Source of the DNA: Clostridium collagenovorans DSM 3089
Lineage (GTDB): Bacteria > Bacillota > Clostridia > Clostridiales > Clostridiaceae
Direction: 5' to 3'
Assembly (NCBI RefSeq): GCF_900130005.1
Contig: NZ_FQXP01000006.1
Coordinates: forward strand, 265,143 to 329,142
Length of the DNA stretch: 64,000 bases
Each line of letters opens with the position of its first letter. Position 1 is the stretch's first letter. Shown here one piece after another: positions 17,901-25,847 of this stretch. The position numbers and the translations under genes are program-made. Under the pieces are notes generated by a model that saw only the letters and a list, made by a program, of their open reading frames with translations, was not told where the DNA came from and made no database searches.

Positions 17901-18771
17901 CTTATTTAAAAAAATAGATATATTAAATGAGGAAATAGAAGATAAGGAAGAAGAAGAGTTAATTAGTATTTCTAAGTGTATTAAAGAAAAGCTGTCCACA
18001 GTTCAAGAAGAAGAACTAGAAAGTTATAATTCATTTAATAAAGAAGTAAATAAAAAGCTTAATTTTAAGTATAAGTATTATAAATCATCTAAGCTGCCTA
18101 CAGTATTAACTGTAACTGAGGTGAAAAGATTAGCTATGGAACAATTAGAAAATGAGTTCCAAGAAGCAGAGCATAGAAATAAGGTTGTAAAAAAACAAAA
18201 TACCATAGCTAAGAAACCGAAGTTTTTAAGTGAATACAAAGGACTAAATGCAGCAGAAAAGGGAACTGCAATCCACGAAGTTATGCAATACTTAGATTTA
18301 AATAGAGTTAGCACTTTAGAAGAAATAGAAAGGCAAGTAGAAGAGCTTTATATGAAGGAATTTATATCCTTAGAGCAAGCTAAGGTAATAAACTGTAAAA
18401 AGATTTTTAATTTCTTCACCTCTTATTTAGGCAAAGAAATGCTTAATAATAAGCAAGGTGTTTATAGGGAAAAAGCTTTTAATATGGAAATACCAAGTAT
18501 ATCAATAGATAATGAATTAGATAAAGAGCTATATGAAGACGAGAAGATTATAATTCAAGGAATAATCGATTGTTATATAGATAATGATGAGGGTATAACA
18601 TTACTAGACTATAAAACAGATAAAGTGAAAGATGGAAATATTGATAAAATAGCAGAAAGATATAGAGTGCAACTAGATTATTATGCTAAAGCTATTGAGA
18701 TTATAATGAATAAAAGAGTAACAGAAAAGTATCTATATCTATTTGATGTAGAAAAAGAAGTTAAACTATAA
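14992..18771 (+). CDS. addA: ATP-dependent helicase/nuclease subunit A (AddA)
   Basis: The protein has 1259 residues, the normal length for the family. UvrD/Rep superfamily 1 helicase motifs are in order: Q-motif WTKEQKAAI, Walker A AAAGSGKT (about 22-29), TFTNAAASEMRERI, LIDEYQDS (Walker B), GDVKQSIYRFR, and MSIHKSKGLEFPVVF. The C-terminal nuclease has LLDYKTDKV (Asp and Lys at about 1206-1208) followed by QLDYYAKAI. It is the motor and one nuclease of the AddAB complex. It is translationally coupled to addB and ends at a strong terminator. Confidence 0.97.
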   Translation: MADVKWTKEQKAAIDTHDCNLLVAAAAGSGKTAVLVERIIKLVMDNDKDIDIDKLLVVTFTNAAASEMRERIGEALAKEINKESTPRLQRQLALLNRASITTIHSFCLGVIKNNFHETDLDPGFRVGDETEMLFLKQEAIDEIFDEKYKEDEEKDASNSEFLKLVETYCDNRSDNNLMELVLELYGYSMSMPEPEKWLKESLSKMEVSNENLSGCNWINILKREIHNELSALKEESLKALELINEYEEFQKFYNIFVVEHGYIQGLMEALEKSWSEFTNALKGISFDRIPTIRKCENPDIKSQITSARDAIKKTLNGYVEEYKNFKEEECIDDIKYMTRIMKALVNLVLEFCKRYKEKKRLRGIIDFNDFEHYCLGILVCRDEEGNLIKDDNGVYAPSKVALELRKKYDEILIDEYQDSNMVQEVILTTISKVSENVPNIFMVGDVKQSIYRFRQAKPEIFLSKYNTYSSEENELYRKIMLFKNFRSRKEILDGVNYIFEEIMSEEVGELNYTEEEALNLGADYKTSEEVGATVGGPIELNIIDKSDEDIEVNIDDEELEERPTDVQIEARFVAKRIRDLIDNDENEFKVFDKHLKEYRRVQYKDIVILLRSTSNWSPVFLEELKNYEVPVYADTSTGYFETIEIQTIMSLLKIIDNPRQDISLIAVLKSPIGGFTAEELSEIRIEDKACSYYDALLLSKDNNIKVQEFLEKLNIWREKSVYTPIDELIWSLYTETGYYGFVGALNNGVQRQANLKVLFQRAKKYEETSYKGLFNFINFIDKLNRSSGDLGSAKILGENENVVRIMSIHKSKGLEFPVVFLCGTGKQFNLMDLRKKILLHHELGFGPDYINSEKRIAYPTLVKKAISKKIKLETLSEEMRILYVALTRPKEKLIITGAVKDIPKYCENYSDLVNNSINKIPELRTSKAKSYLDWIVPAVMRHVNGEELRNQCEKEFDHGFNKHPSLWKINLFKKIDILNEEIEDKEEEELISISKCIKEKLSTVQEEELESYNSFNKEVNKKLNFKYKYYKSSKLPTVLTVTEVKRLAMEQLENEFQEAEHRNKVVKKQNTIAKKPKFLSEYKGLNAAEKGTAIHEVMQYLDLNRVSTLEEIERQVEELYMKEFISLEQAKVINCKKIFNFFTSYLGKEMLNNKQGVYREKAFNMEIPSISIDNELDKELYEDEKIIIQGIIDCYIDNDEGITLLDYKTDKVKDGNIDKIAERYRVQLDYYAKAIEIIMNKRVTEKYLYLFDVEKEVKL

Positions 18772-18935
18772 ATAAATCCAAAAGTGCTTAAAGGTATTGA
18801 AGATTTTAATAAAATATATAAGTAAACACTAATTTTCTATTATATAATTAGAGTTTTATTAGAGAATAATTAAGGTTAAATTGTTTATTTATAAGGTTAT
18901 TTATTAAACATACATTATAAATTAGAGTTTTATTT

Positions 18936-19012
18936 AGATTATTTTAAAATATAGATGCAGGTGATTTTAAGTCATTAGATTATTTATATTTTAAAATAAT
19001 CTTTTTTTTATT
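18936..19012 (+). terminator. Terminator of the addBA operon
   Basis: An 18-bp perfect stem (18936-18953 with 18985-19002) carries a 31-base loop and is followed by eight T. Confidence 0.75.
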
Positions 19013-19198
19013 AAAAAATCATTGAGAGTTACTATCTTAGTAGTAATTTTAACTTTGCATAGCTTATGAAAACTAAAAAAATATAAATATTTTTTGCATA
19101 ATTACATATACATTAAAGTAAGCTAAAGAGAGTTCATTAAAAAATAAGCTTAAGATACGAGGAAAGATACATTAAAAAAGTATAAAAAATAATTAATA
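19013..19198. other. Remainder of the addA-BrkB intergenic region
   Basis: The gap from 18772 to 19304 is 533 bases. Apart from the addBA terminator and the promoter at 19199-19227, it is AT-rich DNA in which I see nothing. Confidence 0.3.
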
Positions 19199-19227
19199 TT
19201 GGATTACATAAATAAATTTGTTATAAT
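19199..19227 (+). promoter_or_regulatory. Promoter of the BrkB/YihY gene
   Basis: TTGGAT at 19199-19204, a 17-base spacer and TATAAT at 19222-19227. Confidence 0.65.
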
Positions 19228-19304
19228 TTAGGGATGCAAAGATTAGAGAAGTAAAGAAATTATTTAGAAAATTTTAATCAAGTTAGGATTAGAGGTGAGG
19301 ATGT

Positions 19305-20186
19305 ATGGGAAGAGAAACTGATGATGCGGATTATTTATCATCTAATGGAAAAGGGCTGTTCAAACAAGGCGTTGTTTGGTTAATAACCTTGGTAAAGAGA
19401 TTTATAAACCATGAAATAACTTACTTAAGTGGGCAGTTAGCATATAGTTTAATGTTTTGTTTTTTTCCATCATTAATATTTTTGCTAACTTTAATAGGAA
19501 AGAGTTCTATTGATACTAGAAGCGTTCTTATATTTTTAGAAAGTGTTTTGCCGACTAACTCCTATGAACTTATACATTCTACAGTTATAGAGGTATTAAC
19601 TAAAAGTAGAACAGATTTACTTGCAATTAGTGGACTACTTTCTATATGGAGTGGAGCTGGTGGAGTAAGGGCTATAATTAAGGGATTAAATAAAGCTTAT
19701 GAACAAAAGGAAAAAAGGCATTTTATTAAAATATTTATACTATCATTTTTAGGATTCATAGGTTTTGTGGTACTTATTTTATTTAGTCTTTTCTTAATTG
19801 TATTTGGAGAGCACATAGGTAGATTGGTAGTTTCTATGTTTGATTTCCCAATTGTGTTTAAACATGCTTGGGATTGGTTTAGATATATTATGGCGTTAAT
19901 ATCATTAATAGTTATGTTTGTGATAATGTATCATTTCGCACCATCTAAAAAGTTAGGGTTTAAGGAAGTACTACCAGGTGCTATATTTTCAGCCTTAGGA
20001 TGGATTATATCATCTCAGATTTTTGCATTTTATGTTAATAACTTTACTAATTATGCTAATATATATGGTGGGCTAGGAGGCATAATAGCATTGCTGTTGT
20101 GGCTTTATATAACTTCCATGGTTATCTTAATAGGTGGAGAAATAAATGGATTACAGGATTTGAAAAGATCTAAAAAACTTATATAG
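19305..20186 (+). CDS. YihY/BrkB family inner-membrane protein
   Basis: The protein has 293 residues with about six membrane segments. Typical marks are SGQLAYSLMFCFFPSLIF in the first segment region, SIWSGAGGVRAIIKGLNKAYE, and near the C-terminus YANIYGGLGGIIALLLWLY. The family was once called ribonuclease BN by mistake; its transport or envelope role is not settled. The ribosome binding site is GAGGTGAGG. It has its own promoter and terminator, so it is a single-gene unit. Confidence 0.88.
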   Translation: MGRETDDADYLSSNGKGLFKQGVVWLITLVKRFINHEITYLSGQLAYSLMFCFFPSLIFLLTLIGKSSIDTRSVLIFLESVLPTNSYELIHSTVIEVLTKSRTDLLAISGLLSIWSGAGGVRAIIKGLNKAYEQKEKRHFIKIFILSFLGFIGFVVLILFSLFLIVFGEHIGRLVVSMFDFPIVFKHAWDWFRYIMALISLIVMFVIMYHFAPSKKLGFKEVLPGAIFSALGWIISSQIFAFYVNNFTNYANIYGGLGGIIALLLWLYITSMVILIGGEINGLQDLKRSKKLI

Positions 20187-20189
20187 TTA

Positions 20190-20240
20190 AACTAAAAGCT
20201 TGTTCTTAAAGGAATTTAAGAACAAGCTTTTAGTTATATA
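20190..20240 (+). terminator. Terminator with a 21-bp perfect stem
   Basis: Bases 20190-20210 pair perfectly with 20215-20235 around a GGAA tetraloop. The tail is T-poor, so the structure may also act as an RNA-stabilising 3' end. Confidence 0.6.
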
Positions 20241-20809
20241 TATTCTAATAAAGAATCTGAATTCTTTTTATATACAATGTTCATTATAGAATAAATACAA
20301 TTATTAATATAAATGCAGGATGTTAATTAGAACTTAATATATTAAGAGATATATACTTTGCAATATTAAATCTACATCATCCTAATTTATTACATATTAA
20401 TTTTTTTTATGTTATAAAATATAAATGAAGTTTATTTAATGCAAGATATATATATAAACATAAATTCAAGTAATCAATTAAAACTTAGATGTATTTTATC
20501 TTTAAAATTATAAAGTAAATTATTAGTTAAATTAAAAAAATAAATATAATAATCCTTATATTTGTAATATTATAATATAATAGAAAGATATAATTATAGC
20601 GATTAAAATATAAAATACCTGGAAGGGCTATAAGTCGTAGAAAGTGTTAGAATATTATGATAAAATATATATTAATATTCTATATAGACCTTTAGTGTCT
20701 TATTTCAAAATTTAATAATTGCCTTAAGATAATTGGGATGAGCATGAGGTAATCATTAAAAATGAAGCTACTAAAGTTTGCTTTAAGTTATAATTTGGGG
20801 GGAAAAGAA
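20241..20809. other. Intergenic region before the moxR operon
   Basis: The 569 bases are extremely AT-rich. A small inverted repeat (AGAATATT near 20650 with AATATTCT near 20675) and several TATAAT-like boxes are present. No riboswitch, RNA gene or ORF with a convincing ribosome binding site was recognised. Confidence 0.3.
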
Positions 20810-21760
20810 ATGGAAGTAGTGAAATTTCAGGAGTTCAGAAAAAAGGTAAATGAAAATGTTAGTAAGGTAATAATAGGTAAGAGACACAAAATTAATAAGA
20901 TCATTGTGGCTTTTATTTGTGGTGGACATGTTTTATTAGAAGATGTTCCAGGATTAGGGAAAACTAAATTAGCTAGAAGTTTATCAAAAACTATGGGGTG
21001 TGATTTTAAAAGAATACAATTTACACCTGATTTATTACCATCTGATTTAACAGGAATATATATGTATAATCAAAAGGAACTAGACTTTACTTTTAAAAAG
21101 GGTCCATTACTAAGTAATATAGTTTTAGCAGATGAAATAAATAGAGCAACACCTAGAACTCAATCCGCATTATTAGAATGTATGGAAGAAAAACAAATAA
21201 CGGTAGAAGGTAATACAATACCTTTGTCATCACCATTCTTTGTTATAGCTACACAAAATCCAGTAGAGCAATTTGGAACATTTCCATTACCAGAGGCACA
21301 ATTGGATAGATTTTTTATAAAATTATCCCTAGGATATCCTAACATGACAGAAGAACTAGATATGATGGGAAGATTCCAACAAGAAGATCCATTAGAAACA
21401 TTAGAGACAATTGTAACATTAGAAGAAATTAAATTTGTACAAGAAAACTATAATAAAATTCATATAGATAAAAATATAAAAGAATATATATTAAATATAA
21501 TAACAGAAACTAGAGCTAGCGATAAGGTAAGGGTTGGATGTAGTCCAAGATCAACTTTAGCTTTAATGAGAGCATCACAGGCTATGGCAGCTATTAACGG
21601 TAGGGATTATGTTATACCTGAAGATGTTAAGTCTATGGCAGTAGAAGTTTTAGCGCATAGATTAGTTTTAAACAATGATATAAGTTATGATGCTGACCAA
21701 GGAGAGAAGATTATTGAGGATATACTTAAAAAAATAAATACTCCTCTAGAAGAGATTTAG
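20810..21760 (+). CDS. MoxR-family AAA+ ATPase
   Basis: The protein has 316 residues from ATG 20810. GGGGGG at about 20797-20802 sets this start; an in-frame ATG at 20762 has no site. Walker A is EDVPGLGKTKLA (about 44-55) and Walker B is LADEINRATPRTQSALLECM. The segment ATQNPVEQFGTFPLPEAQLDRF is diagnostic of MoxR. MoxR ATPases act as chaperones for the maturation of partner complexes, usually encoded next door. Here the partners are the DUF58 protein, 10 bases downstream, and a membrane protein. The trio forms an operon. Confidence 0.93.
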   Translation: MEVVKFQEFRKKVNENVSKVIIGKRHKINKIIVAFICGGHVLLEDVPGLGKTKLARSLSKTMGCDFKRIQFTPDLLPSDLTGIYMYNQKELDFTFKKGPLLSNIVLADEINRATPRTQSALLECMEEKQITVEGNTIPLSSPFFVIATQNPVEQFGTFPLPEAQLDRFFIKLSLGYPNMTEELDMMGRFQQEDPLETLETIVTLEEIKFVQENYNKIHIDKNIKEYILNIITETRASDKVRVGCSPRSTLALMRASQAMAAINGRDYVIPEDVKSMAVEVLAHRLVLNNDISYDADQGEKIIEDILKKINTPLEEI

Positions 21761-21770
21761 GGGGAGGACA

Positions 21771-22898
21771 ATGGTAGCTCAATTAATACTGCTATGTGTA
21801 GTTATTGCGATTATTAAGTATATAGCAATAATGAATCAGAAACATGGATTTCATAATTTAAAGGTTCATAGAGAAGTGCCTAAAAAGGCAGTTCATATAA
21901 ATGAATCCTTTGAAATTACAACTGTGGTTGAGAATAATAAAAAGTTTCCTATTTCATTTTTGGTAGTTAAGGAAAAGATACCTTCACATATGAAGTACTT
22001 AACTGAAAGTAGTGATGGGGAGTTTTTAGAACAGTGGAGATACTATGAAAGTAGATACAATGTATGGTCTTATGAAAGAGTTAAAAGAACCTATAAGGTT
22101 AAGTTTGATAAAAGAGGAGTATATATATTAAACGAACTTGAACTTACCATAGGTGACTTATTTGGTTTATCAAGTAATACCAGGGATATGCTAGATTCGA
22201 ATGAAATAATAGTTTATCCAGATGTTATACCAATAGAGAACTATATATTTAAATCTACAAGTTATTTTGGAGACAATATAATAAAAAGATGGATTCAAAA
22301 GGATCCTTTATATATTAAGGGTATACGTGAATACACTGTAGAAGACAGAATGAAGGATATACACTGGAAATCTAGTATGAAGATGAATAAACTTATGGTT
22401 AAAGAGTATGATTTTACTTCAGAAAGAGAGATAACCATAGTGGTAGCTATTAATCAGGGTGGCGGAGTTTGGACAGGCTTCAATGAGGTTACCTTAGAAA
22501 AAGCTGCTATGATGGCGGCATCCTTAGCAACTAAATTCATAAACTCAGGAATATCAACTGGAATTTGGACAAACTCAAAGTTATTTGGAGTAGAAGAAAA
22601 TATAAAAACTGAAGTAAGCAACTCCACAGGAAAATTAAAAAGTATGTTAGAGTTGTGTGCTAGGCTTAGTGTATTTCAAAACAGCACTACCTATGAGTAT
22701 TTAAAGAAGAACATGCTTAAGTTTAGAGGAAATTGTACTTATATAATAATCTCAGATAGCTTAGACAAGGAAACAGCAAATCTTTTAGGTCAAATAGCTA
22801 AAAGAGGAATAGATATTAAAACCATAGATATTTCTATGAATCTTGATATGGTTGAGATTAAAGGAATTGAAAAAATAGAATATAGGGGGATAAGGTAA
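21771..22898 (+). CDS. DUF58 domain-containing protein
   Basis: The protein has 375 residues. The N-terminus is hydrophobic and the central part beta-rich. The DUF58 signature GIREYTVEDRMKDIHWKSS (about residues 184-202) is followed by a vWA-like C-terminal half with VVAINQGG and a predicted metal-site strand. Such proteins accompany MoxR ATPases; their biochemical job is unknown, with cell-envelope roles proposed. The stop overlaps the next ATG by one base. The ribosome binding site is GGGGGAGG. Confidence 0.9.
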   Translation: MVAQLILLCVVIAIIKYIAIMNQKHGFHNLKVHREVPKKAVHINESFEITTVVENNKKFPISFLVVKEKIPSHMKYLTESSDGEFLEQWRYYESRYNVWSYERVKRTYKVKFDKRGVYILNELELTIGDLFGLSSNTRDMLDSNEIIVYPDVIPIENYIFKSTSYFGDNIIKRWIQKDPLYIKGIREYTVEDRMKDIHWKSSMKMNKLMVKEYDFTSEREITIVVAINQGGGVWTGFNEVTLEKAAMMAASLATKFINSGISTGIWTNSKLFGVEENIKTEVSNSTGKLKSMLELCARLSVFQNSTTYEYLKKNMLKFRGNCTYIIISDSLDKETANLLGQIAKRGIDIKTIDISMNLDMVEIKGIEKIEYRGIR

Positions 22899-24181
22899 TG
22901 TTCAGTTGGCAAGCAAGAATAAAAACTTTAGTTACGATTGCGATAAATACATTTTTATTTATAAGTGTATCTATACTACTATCATTTCTTAATGATAGTA
23001 CATTACCTACATCTATATATCTATTAACTATAATTATGGTAATGTTACAGCAGTATATTATTAATAAGGAGTTTAACATTATAAGTGGACAATTCGCTGC
23101 AATAATATACACCATGGTTCCATTTATATTAAGTATAATTATTAATACGAGATTCAATTTAAGTGAAGGGACTTTGTTAACTTATATCTTTTTCTTAGGA
23201 TCATATTTTAGTGGATATTTTTTTGAAAATAGCAATATTGACTATGAACATTATAAGCATATATATAATTTGATTATGTGGATACTTATGATAGGATCAT
23301 TTTTCATTGCAGTGATAGCTATGATTTTCTGCAAGGAATTACCTAATGCCTTGTTACCATATTATATTTTATTTTTCTTGCTTATGATAATAAGCTTAAG
23401 AGAAAGTAGAACTTTTACTTTTAATATGGTTAATAGAGAGTCAAGAAGAGTAAATACAGTGCTTTCAGCTGTAGCAGCAGTAGTGTTATTATTTATAACT
23501 AGTGAAAAAACTAGAATATTAATGTCATTTTTAGTAGGTAAACTTAGAGAAGTTATACTATGGATAATATTGAAGTTATCAATGATTTTGACTATTCCAT
23601 TGCAATGGTTTTATGAATTTCTTCAAAAGTTTAGAGACGATAATGGAAATGGAATGCCAGGAGATAGCATGGGGGATTTTCCTAACAAGCCAACTACAGA
23701 GGGACCAAACTTAAATCCTTTAGATTTGCCAATTGTAAAATTTATAGCAATAGCAATTCTCATAGTAATAGCAATAGTTATAGTATGGCAGTGTGTTAAA
23801 ATCATAAGAAGAATGCTTATATCGGTAAGTAGAGAAAATATAGGATTTATAGAAGAAAGAGAAGTAATAGTTCAAGTTAAAAAGAAGAAAAAACTTAGTA
23901 AATCTATTCTTAAGAAGGATTCAACAGTTAAGGAAAGGATATGCCATGTCTTTGGCAAATTCCAAAAACTTACAAAGAAAAAAGGCGTATTTGAAGAGTA
24001 TATGACAGCAACGCAGATAAGTAATGTATCCAAAATTTATGTAGAAAGTACTGAAGAATTGGATATTATGTCTAAAATATATAATGAAGCTAAGTTTTCT
24101 AATCATACTATGACAGAAAATGAATTAAATACCATAAAAGATAGTTTAAATATCATAAATAAAGAATACAAAGTGAAGTAA
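22898..24181 (+). CDS. Multi-pass membrane protein of the MoxR-DUF58 operon (DUF4129-like C-terminus)
   Basis: The protein has 427 residues. The N-terminal 180 residues contain five or six membrane segments, another lies at about 215-245, and another at about 282-302. The cytoplasmic C-terminal tail (EEYMTATQISNVSKIYVEST) resembles the DUF4129-type domain found in transglutaminase-like MoxR partners. No transglutaminase Cys-His-Asp core is visible, so this would be a shortened version lacking the enzyme domain. One-base overlap with the DUF58 gene and a hairpin at 24187 make it the last gene of the operon. Confidence 0.7.
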   Translation: MFSWQARIKTLVTIAINTFLFISVSILLSFLNDSTLPTSIYLLTIIMVMLQQYIINKEFNIISGQFAAIIYTMVPFILSIIINTRFNLSEGTLLTYIFFLGSYFSGYFFENSNIDYEHYKHIYNLIMWILMIGSFFIAVIAMIFCKELPNALLPYYILFFLLMIISLRESRTFTFNMVNRESRRVNTVLSAVAAVVLLFITSEKTRILMSFLVGKLREVILWIILKLSMILTIPLQWFYEFLQKFRDDNGNGMPGDSMGDFPNKPTTEGPNLNPLDLPIVKFIAIAILIVIAIVIVWQCVKIIRRMLISVSRENIGFIEEREVIVQVKKKKKLSKSILKKDSTVKERICHVFGKFQKLTKKKGVFEEYMTATQISNVSKIYVESTEELDIMSKIYNEAKFSNHTMTENELNTIKDSLNIINKEYKVK

Positions 24182-24186
24182 TATGC

Positions 24187-24221
24187 ATTTATGCGATATA
24201 TTCTTAATATATCGCATAAAT
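24187..24221 (+). terminator. Hairpin at the end of the moxR operon
   Basis: A 16-bp perfect stem (24187-24202 with 24206-24221) has a 3-base loop. No strong T-run follows, so termination strength is uncertain. Confidence 0.55.
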
Positions 24222-24515
24222 ATTACAAAAATGCCTATCCAATAACATAATTATGAAGTTAAGTAGAATTATACTTAAATGAAATGAAAAAAATTATGAG
24301 TAAAAATACACCTCGAAAATTAAATTTCTTAAAAAAGTACATTTATTAATAAAAAACAAAAAAAATTCTACATGATGTGATATAAAGAAAACATATTTGT
24401 ACAACTTTTTATTTAAAAAAGTATACAATACGACATTAAAAATCATTTAATTAAGCAAAAAAAGTATGGACAAATAGTGTATATGTTGTAAATGATATAT
24501 TGATGTCATTTTAAA
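24222..24515. other. Upstream part of the DUF6514-like gene's intergenic region
   Basis: AT-rich DNA with an imperfect inverted repeat around 24399-24430 (TTGTACAAC region with GTATACAA). No gene is seen. Confidence 0.3.
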
Positions 24516-24564
24516 AGGAAAGAAACCTTTAAAGTCTTTGCACAAAGTGACACTTTTTTTTTTT
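24516..24564 (+). terminator. Candidate attenuator or small-RNA terminator
   Basis: AAAGG and CCTTT form one small hairpin at about 24516-24531. GTCTTTG / CAAAGTGAC forms another at 24534-24550. Eleven T follow directly. It lies about 58 bases upstream of the DUF6514-like gene and nearly 400 bases from the previous one, so it could attenuate that gene or end a short RNA. Confidence 0.4.
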
Positions 24565-24621
24565 ACACTATGATATTATAAGACCATATCATGGAGTCGG
24601 GCATGGAGGGATAAGAAAGAA

Positions 24622-24975
24622 ATGGTAGTTGTTGAAAGTTTTACAAAACAGAGTTCATATGATGGTATGAGACACATATATATATACAGGTTATTGAAGG
24701 ATGAGATGTTATTATACGTTCAAGATCAAGGAAAAAGGGTACAAACCTATGGCATAGAAATAGAAAGACAGGATCTTGAAGATGGCAGAATGGTGAAGAT
24801 AGAAAGAGAGTGTGTTAAAAACATCAGTCCTCAAAGACAGAAAATTCATGATTTAATGCAGTTCTTATACAACAAGGAAGTTTCGCCTATACATCTAATA
24901 GATATTATTGGAGAATATGTGGACAACTGTGTTAATGATTTTGAAGAAAGTTTATGTGCAACTTGTAATTGTTAA
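24622..24975 (+). CDS. Small DUF6514-like protein of unknown function
   Basis: The protein has 117 residues, starting at ATG 24622 behind GGAGGGAT (the ribosome binding site is slightly far). It is soluble and charged, with ISPQRQKIHDLMQFL followed by EVSPIHLIDIIGEYVD, and it ends in a Cys-rich tail (CATCNC). I link it to DUF6514, found in clostridia, from memory of the EVSPIHLxDIIGEYVD pattern; no function is known. It stands alone between a possible attenuator and a terminator at 25151. Confidence 0.65.
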   Translation: MVVVESFTKQSSYDGMRHIYIYRLLKDEMLLYVQDQGKRVQTYGIEIERQDLEDGRMVKIERECVKNISPQRQKIHDLMQFLYNKEVSPIHLIDIIGEYVDNCVNDFEESLCATCNC

Positions 24976-25150
24976 TTGTAATTATTGATTATTTTATTAA
25001 AAATTAAGCTAGCTCCAATGATTCAGAGTTTTAAATAGAATTCGTATTAACAGATATAGAGAGAAGAAAATTCTCCGTATAAATTAAAATTATAAGTTAA
25101 AGTCACAAGATAGAGTGGAAATATAAATGAAATATAAATTAGACTAACAG

Positions 25151-25186
25151 AAGGAGACGGTTAAATCTTCCATCTCCTTTTTATTT
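25151..25186 (+). terminator. Intrinsic terminator
   Basis: AAGGAGA-C-GG at 25151-25160 pairs with CC-A-TCTCCTT, followed by TTTATTT. It lies 176 bases behind the DUF6514-like gene, the nearest plus-strand transcript. Confidence 0.65.
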
Positions 25187-25470
25187 AAATTCATAAACAA
25201 ATCTTATATAATCCTTAAATATTATCATGCTTATAGAAGTTATAAAATTAATAGATTATAATATAGAGTAATATATACATATGGGTAAATAGAAGTAGTT
25301 GAATAAAAGGATATAAGCTTTATATTTAATACTTATTTAAATAATAGATATGAATTAAGCTTGTATAAATATTCAACTTTATATGTTGATAGGGTTAAGA
25401 GTAACATATAAAATATTGCTTTTAAAATATGAAATATGTTATTAGTGCTAAGAGTTTAAGGAGGAGTATT
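25187..25470. other. Intergenic region before acpS
   Basis: AT-rich DNA of 284 bases. A 10-bp inverted repeat (25378-25387 with 25403-25412) lies about 60 bases upstream of the acpS start. No gene was seen. Confidence 0.3.
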
Positions 25471-25845
25471 TTGATAGTAGGTACAGGAATAGACATAGTT
25501 GAAATACATAGAATACAAAAGGCTCTAAATAAAAGTGAGAAGTTTATACATAAAATATGTGTTGATGAAGAGATTGAATATCTAAAAAGTAGAAATTTAA
25601 GACCAGAATATATTGCAGGAAGATTTGCAGCTAAAGAAGCAGTATCTAAATGTTTAGGGACAGGCTTTCAAGGATTTAACTTTACGGATATTGTAATAAA
25701 AAAGGATTCTAAGGGAAAACCTGAGGTTGAATTATTAAATGGAGCAAAGCATATTGCAGAGTCCTTTGGAGAGTATAAAATTCATTTAAGTATATCTCAT
25801 AGTTGCGAAAATGCAATAGCTTATGCAGTAATTGAGGTGATATAA
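25471..25845 (+). CDS. acpS: Holo-[acyl-carrier-protein] synthase (AcpS)
   Basis: The protein has 124 residues from TTG 25471. AAGGAGG about 7 bases upstream sets this start, and the resulting length fits the family (about 120-126). The in-frame ATG at 25429 would add 14 unrelated residues. The magnesium-binding motif GTGIDIVE and the signature GRFAAKEAVSKCLGTG are intact. The enzyme transfers phosphopantetheine from CoA to acyl carrier protein. It is followed after 2 bases by the NAD(P)H-hydrate repair gene, a common Firmicute pairing. Confidence 0.95.
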   Translation: MIVGTGIDIVEIHRIQKALNKSEKFIHKICVDEEIEYLKSRNLRPEYIAGRFAAKEAVSKCLGTGFQGFNFTDIVIKKDSKGKPEVELLNGAKHIAESFGEYKIHLSISHSCENAIAYAVIEVI

Positions 25846-25847
25846 AA

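Noticed and set aside
20590..20700. Possible riboswitch upstream of the moxR operon
   Set aside because: There is a small hairpin and a mixed-composition patch, but no conserved core of a known class could be matched.
24187..24221. Possible operator for a regulator near the moxR operon end
   Set aside because: Its position directly after the stop codon fits a terminator or mRNA 3' hairpin better.
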